From Mytilus californianus (Eukaryota > Mollusca > Bivalvia > Mytilida > Mytilidae), in contig NW_026262668.1 of assembly GCF_021869535.1 (NCBI RefSeq), positions 65,502,058 through 65,566,057 on the forward strand: 64,000 nt of DNA, read 5' to 3'. The notes beneath the pieces are model-generated. The model searched no databases, was not told the DNA's origin, and was given only the letters and a program-made list of their open reading frames with translations. The position numbers and the translations under genes are program-made. Shown here one piece after another: positions 48,701 to 50,971 of this stretch (its first letter is position 1; each line of letters begins with the position of its first letter).

Positions 48701-50971
48701 ATGTGTGTTTTTAGCTGGGTATGTACTGATTTTGTGTCATGGATGGATACTCCATATCCTTCGTTTTTCTAGTATATAAGTGTAGCACTGTTTTTTGTAT
48801 TCAAAGTCAAATTTGGTAGGTAATATTTGAAGTAGAAAAATATTTACACATGTGGGGATCAGTTCTTAAAAGTCCAGGTCTGGTTAACCTTTACCTCACA
48901 AATGTTACTTGATTTAAAATCTCAAAATTTAGTTCCAGAAAAAATATAAAAACATATCCATCCAACTGCCAATGTGCCAATCTTTTCATAACAATCTAGT
49001 TGATACCACAGAGGTACAATTTCTATCCTATCCTGGCTAAACATTGCTTAGACATATTTTTGATTTTAAGGTATAAATAAAGCTAGAGCTTCTAAACACA
49101 ATTGACCATTATTTTTGCATCCAATCTTCATAAAATGTTTGCTTTGAAGTGCCCTTGTTTTAGCTTTAGCCCATACTCTGTTTATGCAGAGGTCATTCAA
49201 GACCATTTAATTTAGTTGCCCAAATATTCCAAGCATGACAGAGTCAATCTGTCATTCCCCAGGCACTAGGCTCCACATTGGATTTTTTATATTGATCAAA
49301 TGTAAAGTTTTCTGATTATTCTAAAAATAAGGAGATGTGGTATGATTGCCAATGAGACAACTATCCACCAAAGTTCAAATAAAGTGGATGTAAGCAATTA
49401 TAGGCAACCGTACAGCCTTCAACAATGAGAAAATCCCATACCATATAGTCGGCTATAAAAGGCCCCGACATGAAAAATATGAAACAATTCAATTGAGAAA
49501 ACTAATGCCCTAAAATGTAACAAAACAATTAACGAAAAAGAAATATGACAGACGTGAACCAACGACAACCACTGAACTACAGGCTCCTTATTTGGGACAG
49601 GCACATGAAGAATGTGGCGGGGTTAAACATGTTTGTTAGTGCTCAACCCTCCCTCTTTCCTGGGACAGTGGTGTAACAGCACAACAGAAGAACAAACTAT
49701 AAGAATCAGTTGAAAAAGGCTTAATATGTATATTTATTTATTTGATATGCAGTTGCAAATAATACTATGTATATTTATTTATTCGGTATGCAGTTGCATT
49801 AGCTATCCAGCATTTTTTTATTTTTTGGAAAATATAATAACTAACAGTGTATTGGGGCATAAGAAGATACCAGTAAATTTCATTGTTATAAATGTATGTA
49901 AATCATACATATTGCCAACTTAATTGGTTGTGTTTTATTTTTATACAGATAGCACAGGACGACCAATTGAAACTCAGCCACTTCTTTTCAAGTCAAAGTT
50001 CTCCAGTAAGGTCGAGTTCACAGCAATCTGGTCTGGATAAAACTCCAAGTTCACAACCAGACATAACTTCAAGTCCAAGTGTAGCTACTGACATTAGAAT
50101 AAAAACTGAACCTGGATTAGATGTAGCACAGTCGCCATCAACAAAACAGAAACTATCTGACAGAATTTCTCTCAGATTCATCACAGAACCTATTACCCCT
50201 GTATGTTTAAAGTCACAGCGTAAGGCATTCCGTCCTCCAGTTACAATAAGGAGTTTTTTCAAACCATCCGTAACTACATCTTTAGGTGGATGTATTGATA
50301 ATTCTAAAAAGAGTTGTTCAGAAAAAACAAACATCTCGGAATCTCAGGGAAAATCAAATGTCATCAGGAAAAATATAAATATACTTGAAAGTCAAAAAGA
50401 TAAGTCTAATGACCACTTAAACAAAATGCCAAAGGAAAAATACTGTGTTCTTGTTTGTACTAGCAGTGGAAAAGGTGAAGTGAGAAACCATCACATGTCT
50501 CAAGATTTACCAGAGATTTACAATAGAGTGAAGGAATCTAAATTTGATATAGAGGAAAGCATAGATGTTCATGGAATAAAGGAAACAGAAGAAAAGCTGG
50601 CAGAACTCTGCAAAACAGAAGAAATAAGAGAGCATGATTGTCCTGAGACGGCAACGATTCTTTCTACAGTAACCCAAGTCACTATATCTGTTGATGGATG
50701 TGATAGCTGCAAAAAGAAGGGTTGTGAAGGAAAAGGAATAGATAGAAAAATTGAAACAAAAGGAAAGAAACGTAAATCATCAACTCCTGTGATGCCTACT
50801 AGTAAGCGACGTAAACAGTCTTCCATTATGAACAGTTTTGCAAAGTCTGCATGTAAAAAAGAGGAAAGTATACAGAAAGAGAAAACATGTCCAATTTGTC
50901 AGAAAAAGTTTGATTCAGGAACTTCAAATGATGAAATTAATGAACACATTGATAACTGTTTGATTGAATAA
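590..50971 (+). CDS. SBNO: Strawberry notch (SBNO)-family helicase-like protein, C-terminal 951 aa, 18 exons, 5' end outside window
   Basis: Joined exons: 590-683, 6170-6286, 7140-7234, 7771-7939, 8793-8853, 9708-9837, 10179-10264, 10545-10660, 11220-11297, 12196-12330, 12754-12815, 13818-13919, 15652-15828, 16406-16488, 36588-36671, 39531-39636, 40081-40219, 49949-50971. All introns are GT-AG and all phases agree; 2856 coding bases follow one split base. Family signatures include [48 protein letters not shown] (motif V-like), [20 protein letters not shown] (motif VI-like), [32 protein letters not shown] and RPNTG. SBNO proteins are nuclear helicase-like regulators (Drosophila sno in Notch/EGFR signalling, plant FORGETTER1 in chromatin memory). 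The last exon adds PIP, SUMO, NLS and UBZ4 motifs, which as far as I know vertebrate SBNO1/2 lack. The PCNA/ubiquitin link is inference. The ATPase lobe is not in the window. Confidence 0.94.
862..1657 (+). mobile_element. Family X-like hairpin-headed element (ATACGTC head)
   Basis: Head hairpin ATACGTC/GACGTAT with a 9-base loop, then a CCGTCCGTCC patch (904-945). About 2.5 core units start near 968, 1131 and 1281. The tail has GGGCGTATCC, GCTGCGCTCAGCGAAGC and TTTATT. It was inserted in the T-run of an older family-A core with no visible target duplication. Confidence 0.65.
1785..4524. mobile_element. 2.7-kb element with TTAA target duplication and GGGAAA terminal inverted repeats
   Basis: Left end TTAAAGGGAAATTTCGCG. 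Right end GCGAAGTTTCCCTTAA. Inverted identity continues for about 60 bases including TTATGTTCAT/ATGAACATAA. TTAA duplication is typical of piggyBac-type elements. The interior is AT-rich with no transposase reading frame, so it is non-autonomous or decayed. A small hairpin, GACATATAT/ATATATGTC, sits at 3041-3064. Confidence 0.6.
4672..5655 (+). mobile_element. Family B element (GTCTCGCC head), copy 1
   Basis: Head GTCTCGCC ... AGCGAGAC hairpin. About six core units of 150-180 bases each carry CATGTATTAGTTTGTGATTA and CCATGGAGATTAT. The tail AAGGTGAGAC is the inverted copy of the head, then GAGACATATCTC. It sits in the T-run of the family-A relic. Confidence 0.75.
5900..6169 (+). other. End of intron 1 with nothing assigned
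   Basis: AT-rich intronic DNA before exon 2. I see no repeat family or open frame. Confidence 0.6.
6170..6286 (+). CDS. SBNO: SBNO exon 2 of window
   Basis: 39 codons in phase 0 at both ends, with acceptor TATTTTAG and donor AAG|GTAAGC. It includes [19 protein letters not shown], a divergent equivalent of the human region that ends in a leucine-rich helix with HFP. Confidence 0.88.
6717..7048. repeat. 330-bp foldback: near-perfect inverted repeat upstream of exon 3
   Basis: Arms 6717-6869 and 6901-7048 are inverted copies with only scattered mismatches, separated by about 31 bases. Outer ends are AATTAGAGCTATTTTCCTAA and its complement. The transcript can form a stem of about 150 pairs inside the intron. 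Likely a palindromic MITE; no clear target duplication seen. Confidence 0.85.
7140..7234 (+). CDS. SBNO: SBNO exon 3 of window
   Basis: Acceptor ATGTCAG, donor ACAG|GTAATA, leaving two bases of a split codon. It includes [20 protein letters not shown], the helical linker before LDEIID. A 330-bp intronic foldback ends about 90 bases upstream. Confidence 0.88.
7235..7770 (+). other. Intron 3, no feature seen
   Basis: AT-rich, no recognised repeat and no exon-like frame. Confidence 0.6.
7771..7939 (+). CDS. SBNO: SBNO exon 4 of window
   Basis: Encodes [24 protein letters not shown] and [10 protein letters not shown], among the most diagnostic SBNO motifs (human has LDELIDELGGP and [12 protein letters not shown]). 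Acceptor TTGCATAG, donor GAG|GTATAT. Confidence 0.95.
7995..8060 (+). repeat. SINE-tail-like fragment
   Basis: TTGATTGATTGTTGGTCACT then TAACATCCA and CATGCATGTTCAG. The same text lies in the other orientation at 60172-60226. The GTTGGT...TTAACATCCA string is the complement of the 3' tail shared by the SINEs at 14530 and 39486. Confidence 0.5.
8102..8400 (+). repeat. Dispersed repeat S2, copy 1
   Basis: Starts GAATGGAAATGGGGAATGTG and contains CAACACAGCGAGAAAATCCC and TGGACGTCACACTAAACTCC. A second copy is at 38535-38780. The end merges into an S1-like segment (AACAATTATAGGTCAAAGGG). Class unknown; no terminal repeats seen. Confidence 0.65.
8793..8853 (+). CDS. SBNO: SBNO exon 5 of window (motif V start)
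   Basis: [20 protein letters not shown], then a Gly codon split over the intron. This leads into the family's helicase motif V-like segment. Acceptor TTTCTTGCAG, donor ACAG|GTATGA. Confidence 0.95.
9096..9312 (+). mobile_element. MITE family M2 (CTGTGGATTCAT), copy 1
   Basis: About 215 bases with ends TACTGTGGATACATTTTTAT and AATAAATGAATTCACAG, TA-flanked on the left. The interior holds the family strings GGCTTGTATGCAGACTTT and AAAACCACAAAATC. Confidence 0.7.
9708..9837 (+). CDS. SBNO: SBNO exon 6 of window (motif V/VI)
   Basis: [16 protein letters not shown] followed by [20 protein letters not shown]. The Q-x-x-GR-x-HR core of the motif VI-like segment is intact, so this part of the protein is not degenerating. 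Acceptor TATCTCAG, donor TCAAG|GTTGGT. Confidence 0.95.
9849..10035 (+). repeat. Dispersed repeat S1, copy 1
   Basis: Contains AAGATGTGGTATGAATGCCA, TGAGACAACTCTACC and TATAGGTCACCATA. It starts 11 bases after the donor of exon 6. Confidence 0.7.
10179..10264 (+). CDS. SBNO: SBNO exon 7 of window
   Basis: [20 protein letters not shown] and VARRLQSMG, matching the family segment that in human SBNO1 runs through ELAGEQRFASIVAKRLESLG. Acceptor TCTTGTAG, donor ATGG|GTTTGT. Confidence 0.93.
10545..10660 (+). CDS. SBNO: SBNO exon 8 of window
   Basis: [20 protein letters not shown] and [18 protein letters not shown], matching the conserved ALTHGDRRA and KYGRNALE blocks. Acceptor TTGAAG, donor TCT|GTAAGT, ending in phase 0. 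Confidence 0.93.
10803..11012 (+). mobile_element. MITE family M2, copy 2
   Basis: Begins ACTGGGATTCATTATCATTC and ends near AAACGAATTCACATTAG. Terminal bases have diverged more than in copy 1. Confidence 0.6.
11220..11297 (+). CDS. SBNO: SBNO exon 9 of window
   Basis: 26 codons, [20 protein letters not shown] onward. The start was chosen because an in-frame TAA at 11115 rules out a longer exon, the previous exon ends in phase 0, and CTTCTTTTAAACAG at 11219 is a good phase-0 acceptor. Donor CAG|GTGAGT. Confidence 0.8.
11586..11730 (+). repeat. 73-bp tandem duplication
   Basis: Two virtually identical units, with CCCAAGGGAATACAAATTAA at 11588 and again at 11661. A recent local duplication in an intron. 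Confidence 0.9.
11736..11941. mobile_element. MITE family M1 (CTGTAAATTCAG), copy 1
   Basis: 206 bases with perfect inverted ends CTGTAAATTCAGAAATTATT and AATAATTTCTGAATTTACAG, flanked by TA on both sides. TA duplication fits a Tc1/mariner-type parent. The best-preserved copy of its family here. Confidence 0.9.
12196..12330 (+). CDS. SBNO: SBNO exon 10 of window
   Basis: 45 codons: [17 protein letters not shown] and [19 protein letters not shown], the family FLNRILG block. Acceptor TTTACAG, donor CTA|GTAAGC. Confidence 0.94.
12331..12753 (+). other. Intron 10, no feature seen
   Basis: AT-rich; only the strong pyrimidine tract before exon 11 stands out. Confidence 0.6.
12754..12815 (+). CDS. 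SBNO: SBNO exon 11 of window
   Basis: [20 protein letters not shown], matching human LFQYFADTL and NAKKNGR. Strong pyrimidine-rich acceptor TTTTTCCCCCAG; donor GGAAG|GTAAGA. Confidence 0.94.
12890..13178 (-). repeat. Dispersed repeat S1, copy 2 (reverse)
   Basis: Reverse complement of the unit at 49325: ends CTCATTGGCAATCATACC and GCATCTCCTTATTTTTAT. It contains TTTATATCTGACTGGG and TTGTCGTTGGTTCATG. Confidence 0.7.
13380..13468 (+). repeat. Dispersed repeat S1, copy 3 (short)
   Basis: AAGATGTGGTATGATTGCCA, AAGAGACAACTATCC and ACAACTATAGGTCACCATAC only, so truncated on the right. Confidence 0.65.
13818..13919 (+). CDS. SBNO: SBNO exon 12 of window
   Basis: [20 protein letters not shown] and a lysine-rich linker, matching the family RYDMGILDLG block. 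Acceptor TTTTTCTAG, donor ACCAG|GTGAGT. Confidence 0.92.
13920..14529 (+). other. First part of intron 12, no feature seen
   Basis: AT-rich with Met-initiated frames no better than chance. Confidence 0.6.
14530..14770 (+). mobile_element. tRNA-derived-type SINE with (AATC)n tail
   Basis: 5' part GGGGGCCTACGTGGACAAGT followed by GGTCTAAGTAG resembles a tRNA A-box region. The 3' part is GTGGCGTTAAGCACCAACAA then an (ATCA)n run (14747-14769). The B box is degenerate. About 240 bases. Confidence 0.6.
14955..15526 (+). mobile_element. Family D element (GTCCCCCGC head), copy 1
   Basis: Head hairpin GTCCCCCGC/GCGGGGGAC. Three 160-bp core units start at AGCGCTCTCA (15031, 15191, 15351). Tail CGGGGGAC is the inverted head, then GGAACTCTGTTCT as a small hairpin. 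Complete at both ends. Confidence 0.8.
15652..15828 (+). CDS. SBNO: SBNO exon 13 of window
   Basis: 59 residues including [19 protein letters not shown] and [24 protein letters not shown] and TGPDDGFY are family hallmarks. Acceptor TATTTAAAG, donor ATCAAG|GTTAGT. Confidence 0.95.
15867..16129 (+). mobile_element. Family E element (ATGCCCCC head), copy 1
   Basis: Head ATGCCCCC/GGGGGCAT hairpin, one core unit with CCAAATGTTATGAAACTTGT, tail GCGGGGGCAT, then perfect hairpin GTGTCC-CAT-GGACAC. The minimal one-unit form, only 263 bases. Confidence 0.8.
16406..16488 (+). CDS. SBNO: SBNO exon 14 of window
   Basis: [20 protein letters not shown] then [13 protein letters not shown] is conserved in the family. 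Acceptor AATTCCTAG, donor GCAG|GTACAT. A 20.1-kb intron follows, the longest in the window. Confidence 0.92.
16755..17677. mobile_element. 920-bp foldback element with TA duplication
   Basis: Ends CTGTGACTTGACTGTGAGTG and CACTTACAGTCATGTAACAG, TA on both sides. Inverted similarity continues inwards over most of its length: GTCAGAAATTTCAACT region against its complement near 17575, and GGTGATAGGTAGTAA (17010) against TTACTACCTATCATC (17396). Arms are diverged, so older than the 6717 foldback. Confidence 0.7.
17678..18215 (+). other. Intron 14 segment without assigned feature
   Basis: Contains only short echoes of repeat text (GACGGTCCATCATTGTCATC), too weak to assign. Confidence 0.5.
18216..18400 (+). 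repeat. Dispersed repeat S1, 3' part, with internal duplication
   Basis: GGAACAGGCACATAAAGAAT occurs at about 18218 and again at 18283, then GTTCAACATGTTTGTGA and GCTGTAACAACAC, matching 49595-49690. Confidence 0.6.
18672..20183 (+). mobile_element. MITE family M2, copy 3, split by a family C element
   Basis: Left part ACTGTGGATTCATTATTATT (18672-18691). The right part resumes after 20030 with CGTTGGATTATCGTGGATTT and ends ATGGATCCACAATA. Joined, it reads as a full-length M2. Confidence 0.75.
18692..20030 (+). mobile_element. Family C element (ATACCCCAC head), seven 168-bp core units
   Basis: Head hairpin ATACCCC ... GAGGGTAT with inner stem GCAAC/GTTGC. A GTCCGTCCGTCAGTCCGTC patch follows. 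Seven core units start TGTCATCGCA at 18771, 18939, 19110, 19278, 19446, 19614 and 19782. The tail is duplicated, each copy with GTGGGGTATG (inverted head); the last is followed by perfect hairpin GTGAG-CACC-CTCAC. Long open frames across it are a by-product of 168 = 3 x 56. Confidence 0.85.
20184..20944 (+). other. Intron 14 segment without assigned feature
   Basis: AT-rich; no repeat family or splice-bounded frame recognised. The same holds for 21149-21531. Confidence 0.5.
20945..21148. mobile_element. MITE family M1, copy 2
   Basis: Left end degraded (AATTCAAAAATTGTTGTG). Right end CCAATAATTTCTGACTGCAC then AGTA. The interior matches 11736-11941. Confidence 0.7.
21532..22542 (+). mobile_element. 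Family A element, subtype A2 (AGCTCACCTGG head)
   Basis: Head hairpin AGCTCAC-C-TGGCCC / GGGCCA-A-GTGAGCT. Five core units of about 166 bases begin AGAGAACCACTGAATGG (21625, 21791, 21956, 22122, then a variant at 22294). Tail CAGGTGAGC is the inverted head, then hairpin AGGCTC-TTGA-GAGCCT and CTAGTT. Units share CAAGATGGCCGCCAGCGGGG. Confidence 0.85.
22544..23022 (+). mobile_element. Family B element, copy 2, abutting family A
   Basis: Head GTCTCAGCTTGACGGAATC then AGCGAGAC begins two bases after the CTAG end of the family A element. Two and a half core units, tail AAGGTGAGACATATCTC. Confidence 0.75.
23023..23724 (+). other. Intron 14 segment with one small inverted repeat
   Basis: TTCACAAAAAATCTTGCAAG at about 23430 and its diverged complement TTGTAAGATTTTTTGTGAA at about 23509, 60 bases apart. 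Otherwise nothing; 24063-24440 is also blank. Confidence 0.5.
23725..24062 (+). repeat. Dispersed repeat S1, copy 4
   Basis: Near full length: AACAATTATCCACCAAAGAC, GATGTGAACAACTATATG, GGACAGACACATAAAGAATG and GAAGAACAAACAGC. Copies at 49325 and 9849 share the order. Confidence 0.7.
24445..25240 (+). mobile_element. Family X element (ATACGACCGCA head), copy 1
   Basis: Preceded by ATCAGTTTTT, as in copy 2. Core units of about 150 bases start at GGACAATAAC (24531, 24682, 24832). The tail contains TGCGGTCGTAT, an exact inverted copy of the head ATACGACCGCA, then the imperfect terminal hairpin GGCTGCGCTCAGCTAAGC and TTTATT. Confidence 0.8.
25500..25620 (-). repeat. Dispersed repeat S3, fragment (reverse)
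   Basis: GCAGGATCTACATACCTTTC then GGAGCGCCTGAGATCACCCC. Better copies lie at 38353-38520 in the same orientation and at 62866-63090 in the opposite one. Confidence 0.5.
25924..26110. mobile_element. MITE family M3 (CCTTATCGCTATTTG), copy 1
   Basis: Ends GGCCTTATCACAATTTG and CAAATAGCGATAAGGTG, TA on both sides, 187 bases. The second copy sits inside another MITE at 45331. Confidence 0.75.
26200..26832 (+). mobile_element. Family B element, copy 3 (decayed head)
   Basis: Head reduced to TTTGAGTCAAAAAACAAGAC then CATAGGTATGCTGTTT. Three core units. Tail AAGGTGAGACATATCTC is intact. Confidence 0.7.
26833..28130 (+). other. Intron 14 segment, mostly unassigned
   Basis: Apart from the S1 fragment and a (TA)n run at about 27880-27898, nothing recognised. 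On the minus strand this would be 3'UTR if the 28131-28352 exon is real. Confidence 0.5.
27525..27652 (-). repeat. Dispersed repeat S1, copy 5 (reverse, short)
   Basis: GGGTTTTTCTCATTGTTGAA and TCATTGGCAATCATACCACA only. Confidence 0.65.
28131..28352 (-). CDS. Candidate terminal exon of an unrecognised minus-strand gene, or a retro-copied fragment
   Basis: On the minus strand, acceptor TTTCATTTCATACAG is followed by 73 open codons and a stop. The peptide starts [20 protein letters not shown] and includes [18 protein letters not shown] and [13 protein letters not shown]. Charged and hydrophobic residues are balanced, unlike the AT-driven translations around it. An AATAAA on the minus strand (27831-27836) lies about 300 bases past the stop. 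I do not recognise the family and found no convincing upstream exon between here and 36.5 kb. It could be a nested antisense gene in the 20-kb SBNO intron, a gene fragment, or chance. Confidence 0.4.
   Translation of the reverse strand, partial: VFVIHTAHRRMINMRFKREEAVESILKQIFHRAIFPKFVESSVEIHQPLQKDLGFEGYELVRRQNCISLPQNF
28629..28811 (+). mobile_element. MITE family M2, copy 4
   Basis: ACTGTGGATTCATTAATATT on the left and AATAAATCTACAGTT on the right; central part CATAAGCTTGTATGCAGATT. Confidence 0.7.
29230..29870 (+). repeat. 39-bp minisatellite
   Basis: Roughly 14-16 units of CTTTAAACAGCTCTATGCAA then AATGAGCTGACTAACAGAT, degenerating after 29740. Because 39 is divisible by 3 both strands stay open over long stretches, giving Met-initiated translations of a 13-residue repeat. 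I do not regard these as genes. Confidence 0.9.
29871..30734 (+). other. Intron 14 segment without assigned feature
   Basis: Very AT-rich, with an ATACATATATG-type stretch at about 30400. The 101-codon frame at 30407 is lysine/asparagine-rich and looks like composition. 28812-29229 and 31371-32062 are likewise blank. Confidence 0.5.
30735..31370 (+). mobile_element. Family D element, copy 2 (decayed head)
   Basis: Head GTCCCCCATGTGACATG no longer pairs well. Three to four core units with GCCAGATTTTTATAAAACTT. The tail has AACACGGAGGACATTGG and AACTCTGTTC. Confidence 0.75.
32063..34102. mobile_element. TA-flanked element with CCTGTCAAC ends, host of a family A insertion
   Basis: Left TACCTGTCAACTGACCGGGA, right CATAGGTTGACAGGTA; nine outer bases are perfect inverted repeats with TA on both sides. 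The left 100 bases are unusually CpG/GC-rich (ACCCGGGACACCCACCGGGT). Without the inserted 32554-33584 it is about 1.0 kb. No reading frame of note. Confidence 0.55.
32554..33584 (+). mobile_element. Family A element, subtype A1, copy 1
   Basis: Head hairpin as at 21532. Two core units of about 502 bases (AATCTTCT at 32649 and 33151), each with TTTAACCA and ACAACCCGTTGTTGGGTTGC. The latter contains the small palindrome CAACCCGTTGTTGGGTTG. Tail CAGGTGAGC and hairpin AGGCTCTTGAGAGCCT. Confidence 0.85.
34103..35228 (+). other. Intron 14 segment without assigned feature
   Basis: No repeat family, hairpin or exon recognised on either strand. Confidence 0.5.
35229..35437. mobile_element. MITE family M1, copy 3
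   Basis: TA|CTGTAAAATTCAGAAATTAT on the left and AATTTCTGAATTTACAG|TA on the right. Confidence 0.85.
35515..35675 (+). mobile_element. tRNA-type SINE with intact B box
   Basis: CTAGTTAGTTGAATGGTTTA is A-box-like and TTGGTTCGAATCCTGCTG (35591-35608) is a textbook pol III B box, about 60 bases apart as in tRNA genes. It does not fold as a full tRNA (extra bases between the arms) and is followed by unrelated sequence to ATTGTTGGGCTAAATTTCAG. Confidence 0.6.
35977..36187 (+). mobile_element. MITE family M2, copy 5
   Basis: ACTGTGGGTTCATTATTATT to AAAATAAATGAATTCATAG, with GTATAAATTTTCTATAGGCT in the interior. Confidence 0.7.
36588..36671 (+). CDS. SBNO: SBNO exon 15 of window (Cys-rich region)
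   Basis: [20 protein letters not shown] then CKHSKTCR. The cysteines line up with those in the human C-terminal segment (C-T-H ... NCKK ... LVCEIGLRC), so the Cys cluster is probably structural. Phase 1 entry and exit agree with both neighbours. Acceptor ATTTGCAG, donor AGAG|GTGAGT. Confidence 0.9.
36718..36780. mobile_element. Miniature 63-bp M2 derivative
   Basis: Both M2 ends (ACAGTGGATTCATTATTATT and ATGAATCCACAGT) with almost no interior. It lies 47 bases after the donor of exon 15. Confidence 0.7.
36781..38352 (+). other. Intron 15, mostly unassigned
   Basis: Holds the G tract at 37386. A 74-codon frame at 37830 follows ATGTTGCAG, but splicing to it in the phase required by exon 15 gives TAA after five codons, so it is not a coding SBNO exon. 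Confidence 0.5.
37386..37410 (+). other. G-quadruplex-prone G tract
   Basis: GGGGGAGGGGAGGGGAGGGG followed by GGGGG: four G-runs with single-A loops on the transcribed strand of an intron. Confidence 0.75.
38353..38520 (-). repeat. Dispersed repeat S3 (reverse)
   Basis: GTGGAGCAGGATCTGCCTAC, TCCGGAGCACCTGAGA and TTTTGTATACATGTACTG, complement of 62920-63075. Confidence 0.65.
38535..38780 (+). repeat. Dispersed repeat S2, copy 2
   Basis: GAATGGAAATGGTGAATGTG, AACACAGCGAGAAAATCCCA and GGACGTCACACTAAACTCC, collinear with 8102-8320. Confidence 0.7.
39079..39254 (+). mobile_element. MITE family M2, copy 6
   Basis: ACAGTGGATTTCATTGGTAC to AATAAATAAATCCACAGT; the left end has lost the usual ATTATTCGTGG segment. 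Confidence 0.65.
39486..39520 (+). mobile_element. SINE 3' tail abutting the exon 16 acceptor
   Basis: AGTGCTTAAAGTGGTGTTAA then ACACAAACAATCAATC, matching the tail of the SINE at 14530 (GTGGCGTTAAGCACCAACAA). The following T-run and CAG form the splice acceptor. Confidence 0.6.
39531..39636 (+). CDS. SBNO: SBNO exon 16 of window
   Basis: [20 protein letters not shown] and [10 protein letters not shown], matching the human GLRCRTYYVLCGSVLS block. The acceptor CTTTTTTCAG directly abuts a SINE 3' tail. Donor CTCAG|GTTAGT. Confidence 0.93.
40081..40219 (+). CDS. SBNO: SBNO exon 17 of window
   Basis: [20 protein letters not shown] and [17 protein letters not shown], matching the human QIVRLRTEDGQRIVGL block near the end of the conserved core. 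Acceptor GTTTTTACAG, donor ATG|GTAATA. A 9.7-kb intron follows. Confidence 0.92.
40350..41508 (+). mobile_element. Family F element (GTCTCGCCTGCC head)
   Basis: Head GTCTCGCCTGCCACGAATGT ... TGCGAGAT. Five to six core units of 145-150 bases contain TGACCTTGACCTCATTTTCA and TTTCAAGTACTATAAGCAA. Tail AGGCGAGAC is an exact inverted copy of the head, followed by ATTTCAGCATGTGC. Confidence 0.8.
41509..42347 (+). other. Intron 17 segment without assigned feature
   Basis: No repeat or exon recognised; 42559-42959 and 46257-46562 are also blank. Confidence 0.5.
42348..42558 (-). mobile_element. MITE family M2, copy 7 (reverse)
   Basis: ACTATGGATTCATTTGTTTT to AGTAATGAATCCACAGT; the interior GGTTTTGTGGTTTTCCC is the complement of other copies' GGGAAAACCAC. 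Confidence 0.75.
42960..45023 (+). mobile_element. Family B element, copy 4, internally duplicated and interrupted
   Basis: The best-preserved head: GTCTCGCCTTGACGGAGTCA then AAAAGCGAGAC. Eight core units include a 665-bp tandem duplication (about 43070-43735 and 43735-44340). After 44340 about 620 bases of unrelated AT-rich DNA (with its own 63-bp duplication) precede the tail ATAGGCGAGACATATCTC. Confidence 0.75.
44567..44692 (+). repeat. 63-bp tandem duplication
   Basis: GCAGATAGTTAAACAAATGT begins at 44567 and again at about 44630; the two units are essentially identical. Confidence 0.9.
45187..45579. mobile_element. MITE family M1, copy 4, split by an M3 MITE
   Basis: Left TTGTATAATCAGAAAATTAT, right AATAATTTCTGAATCTACAG. 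The interior is interrupted at 45331-45509; the joined text matches 11736-11941. Confidence 0.8.
45331..45509. mobile_element. MITE family M3, copy 2, nested in M1
   Basis: GACCTTATCGCTATTTGGGA and GACAAATAGAGATAAGGTG, TA on both sides, 179 bases. Confidence 0.8.
45675..46256 (+). mobile_element. Family B element, copy 5 (headless)
   Basis: Starts inside the core at AACAATGTATTATTTTGTGA. Three and a half units, tail AAACATGAGACATATCTC. Confidence 0.7.
46563..47735 (+). mobile_element. Family E element, copy 2, with (GTAC)n patch
   Basis: Head ATGCCCCCGCCGTACCGGAG then GGGGCAT. The usual CCGT patch is replaced by a 26-base self-complementary (GTAC)n run at 46612-46637. Seven or so core units have CAACCAAATG and GAAACTTATACACAATGC. 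Tail GCGGGGGCAT, then an 18-base perfect palindrome GTGTCCACATGTGGACAC (47712-47729). Confidence 0.85.
47736..49324 (+). other. Intron 17 segment without assigned feature
   Basis: The longest intronic stretch here with no recognised element; no compatible SBNO exon seen. Confidence 0.5.
49325..49700 (+). repeat. Dispersed repeat S1, copy 6 (fullest)
   Basis: About 375 bases from AAAAATAAGGAGATGTGGTA to AACAGAAGAACAAAC. Class unclear: no terminal inverted repeats, no obvious pol III boxes, no tail. It serves as reference for the other S1 copies and ends about 250 bases before the last SBNO exon. Confidence 0.75.
49949..50971 (+). CDS. SBNO: SBNO last exon: 340-aa PIP/SUMO/NLS/UBZ4 tail
   Basis: Enters in phase 0 after TTTTATACAG and stays open for 340 codons to TAA at 50969. 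Composition is Ser/Lys/Glu-rich and low in hydrophobic residues, so most of it is probably disordered. In order within the exon: PIP box QLKLSHFF (residues 6-13), SUMO consensus IKTE (51-54), PIP-like PVTIRSFF then KP (97-104), CxxC-containing DSCKKKGC, bipartite basic NLS (about 273-289), PIP-like QSSIMNSF (290-297) and UBZ4 zinc finger (314-337). The assignment to the SBNO gene rests on matching phase and same strand, with no other exon seen between. A cDNA would prove the join. Confidence 0.85.
   Translation: MAQDDQLKLSHFFSSQSSPVRSSSQQSGLDKTPSSQPDITSSPSVATDIRIKTEPGLDVAQSPSTKQKLSDRISLRFITEPITPVCLKSQRKAFRPPVTIRSFFKPSVTTSLGGCIDNSKKSCSEKTNISESQGKSNVIRKNINILESQKDKSNDHLNKMPKEKYCVLVCTSSGKGEVRNHHMSQDLPEIYNRVKESKFDIEESIDVHGIKETEEKLAELCKTEEIREHDCPETATILSTVTQVTISVDGCDSCKKKGCEGKGIDRKIETKGKKRKSSTPVMPTSKRRKQSSIMNSFAKSACKKEESIQKEKTCPICQKKFDSGTSNDEINEHIDNCLIE
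49964..49987 (+). other. Canonical PIP box (PCNA-interacting peptide)
   Basis: QLKLSHFF fits Q-x-x-[L/I/M]-x-x-[F/Y]-[F/Y] exactly. It lies at the very start of the disordered tail, directly after the conserved SBNO core. Confidence 0.75.
50099..50110 (+). other. SUMO-acceptor consensus
   Basis: IKTE followed by PGLD fits the psi-K-x-E consensus, 45 residues after the PIP box. PCNA-linked and DNA-repair proteins are often sumoylated, but use of this site is inference. Confidence 0.45.
50237..50260 (+). other. PIP-like motif PVTIRSFF, followed by KP
   Basis: Lacks the first Gln but keeps I-x-x-F-F followed by Lys-Pro. That is the layout of non-canonical PIP motifs in Y-family polymerases. 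Confidence 0.5.
50765..50815 (+). other. Bipartite nuclear localisation signal
   Basis: KKRK and SKRRK clusters separated by a short Ser/Thr/Pro/Met spacer. This agrees with a nuclear protein. Confidence 0.7.
50816..50839 (+). other. Degenerate third PIP-like motif QSSIMNSF
   Basis: Keeps Q, I at +3 and F at +7 but has Ser in place of the first aromatic. It abuts the NLS, an arrangement seen in some PCNA-binding proteins. Weak on its own. Confidence 0.35.
50888..50959 (+). other. UBZ4 (RAD18-type) ubiquitin-binding zinc finger
   Basis: CPICQKKF ... NEHIDNC gives C-x2-C-x15-H-x3-C, with the H-x-D-x-C aspartate that contacts ubiquitin in RAD18-type fingers. The loop is four residues longer than RAD18's. 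It ends three residues before the stop, a common position for this finger. Confidence 0.8.

Noticed and set aside
49993-50826. Minus-strand frames of 113 and 85 codons
   Set aside because: Antisense shadows of the last SBNO exon, which has clear motifs on the + strand.
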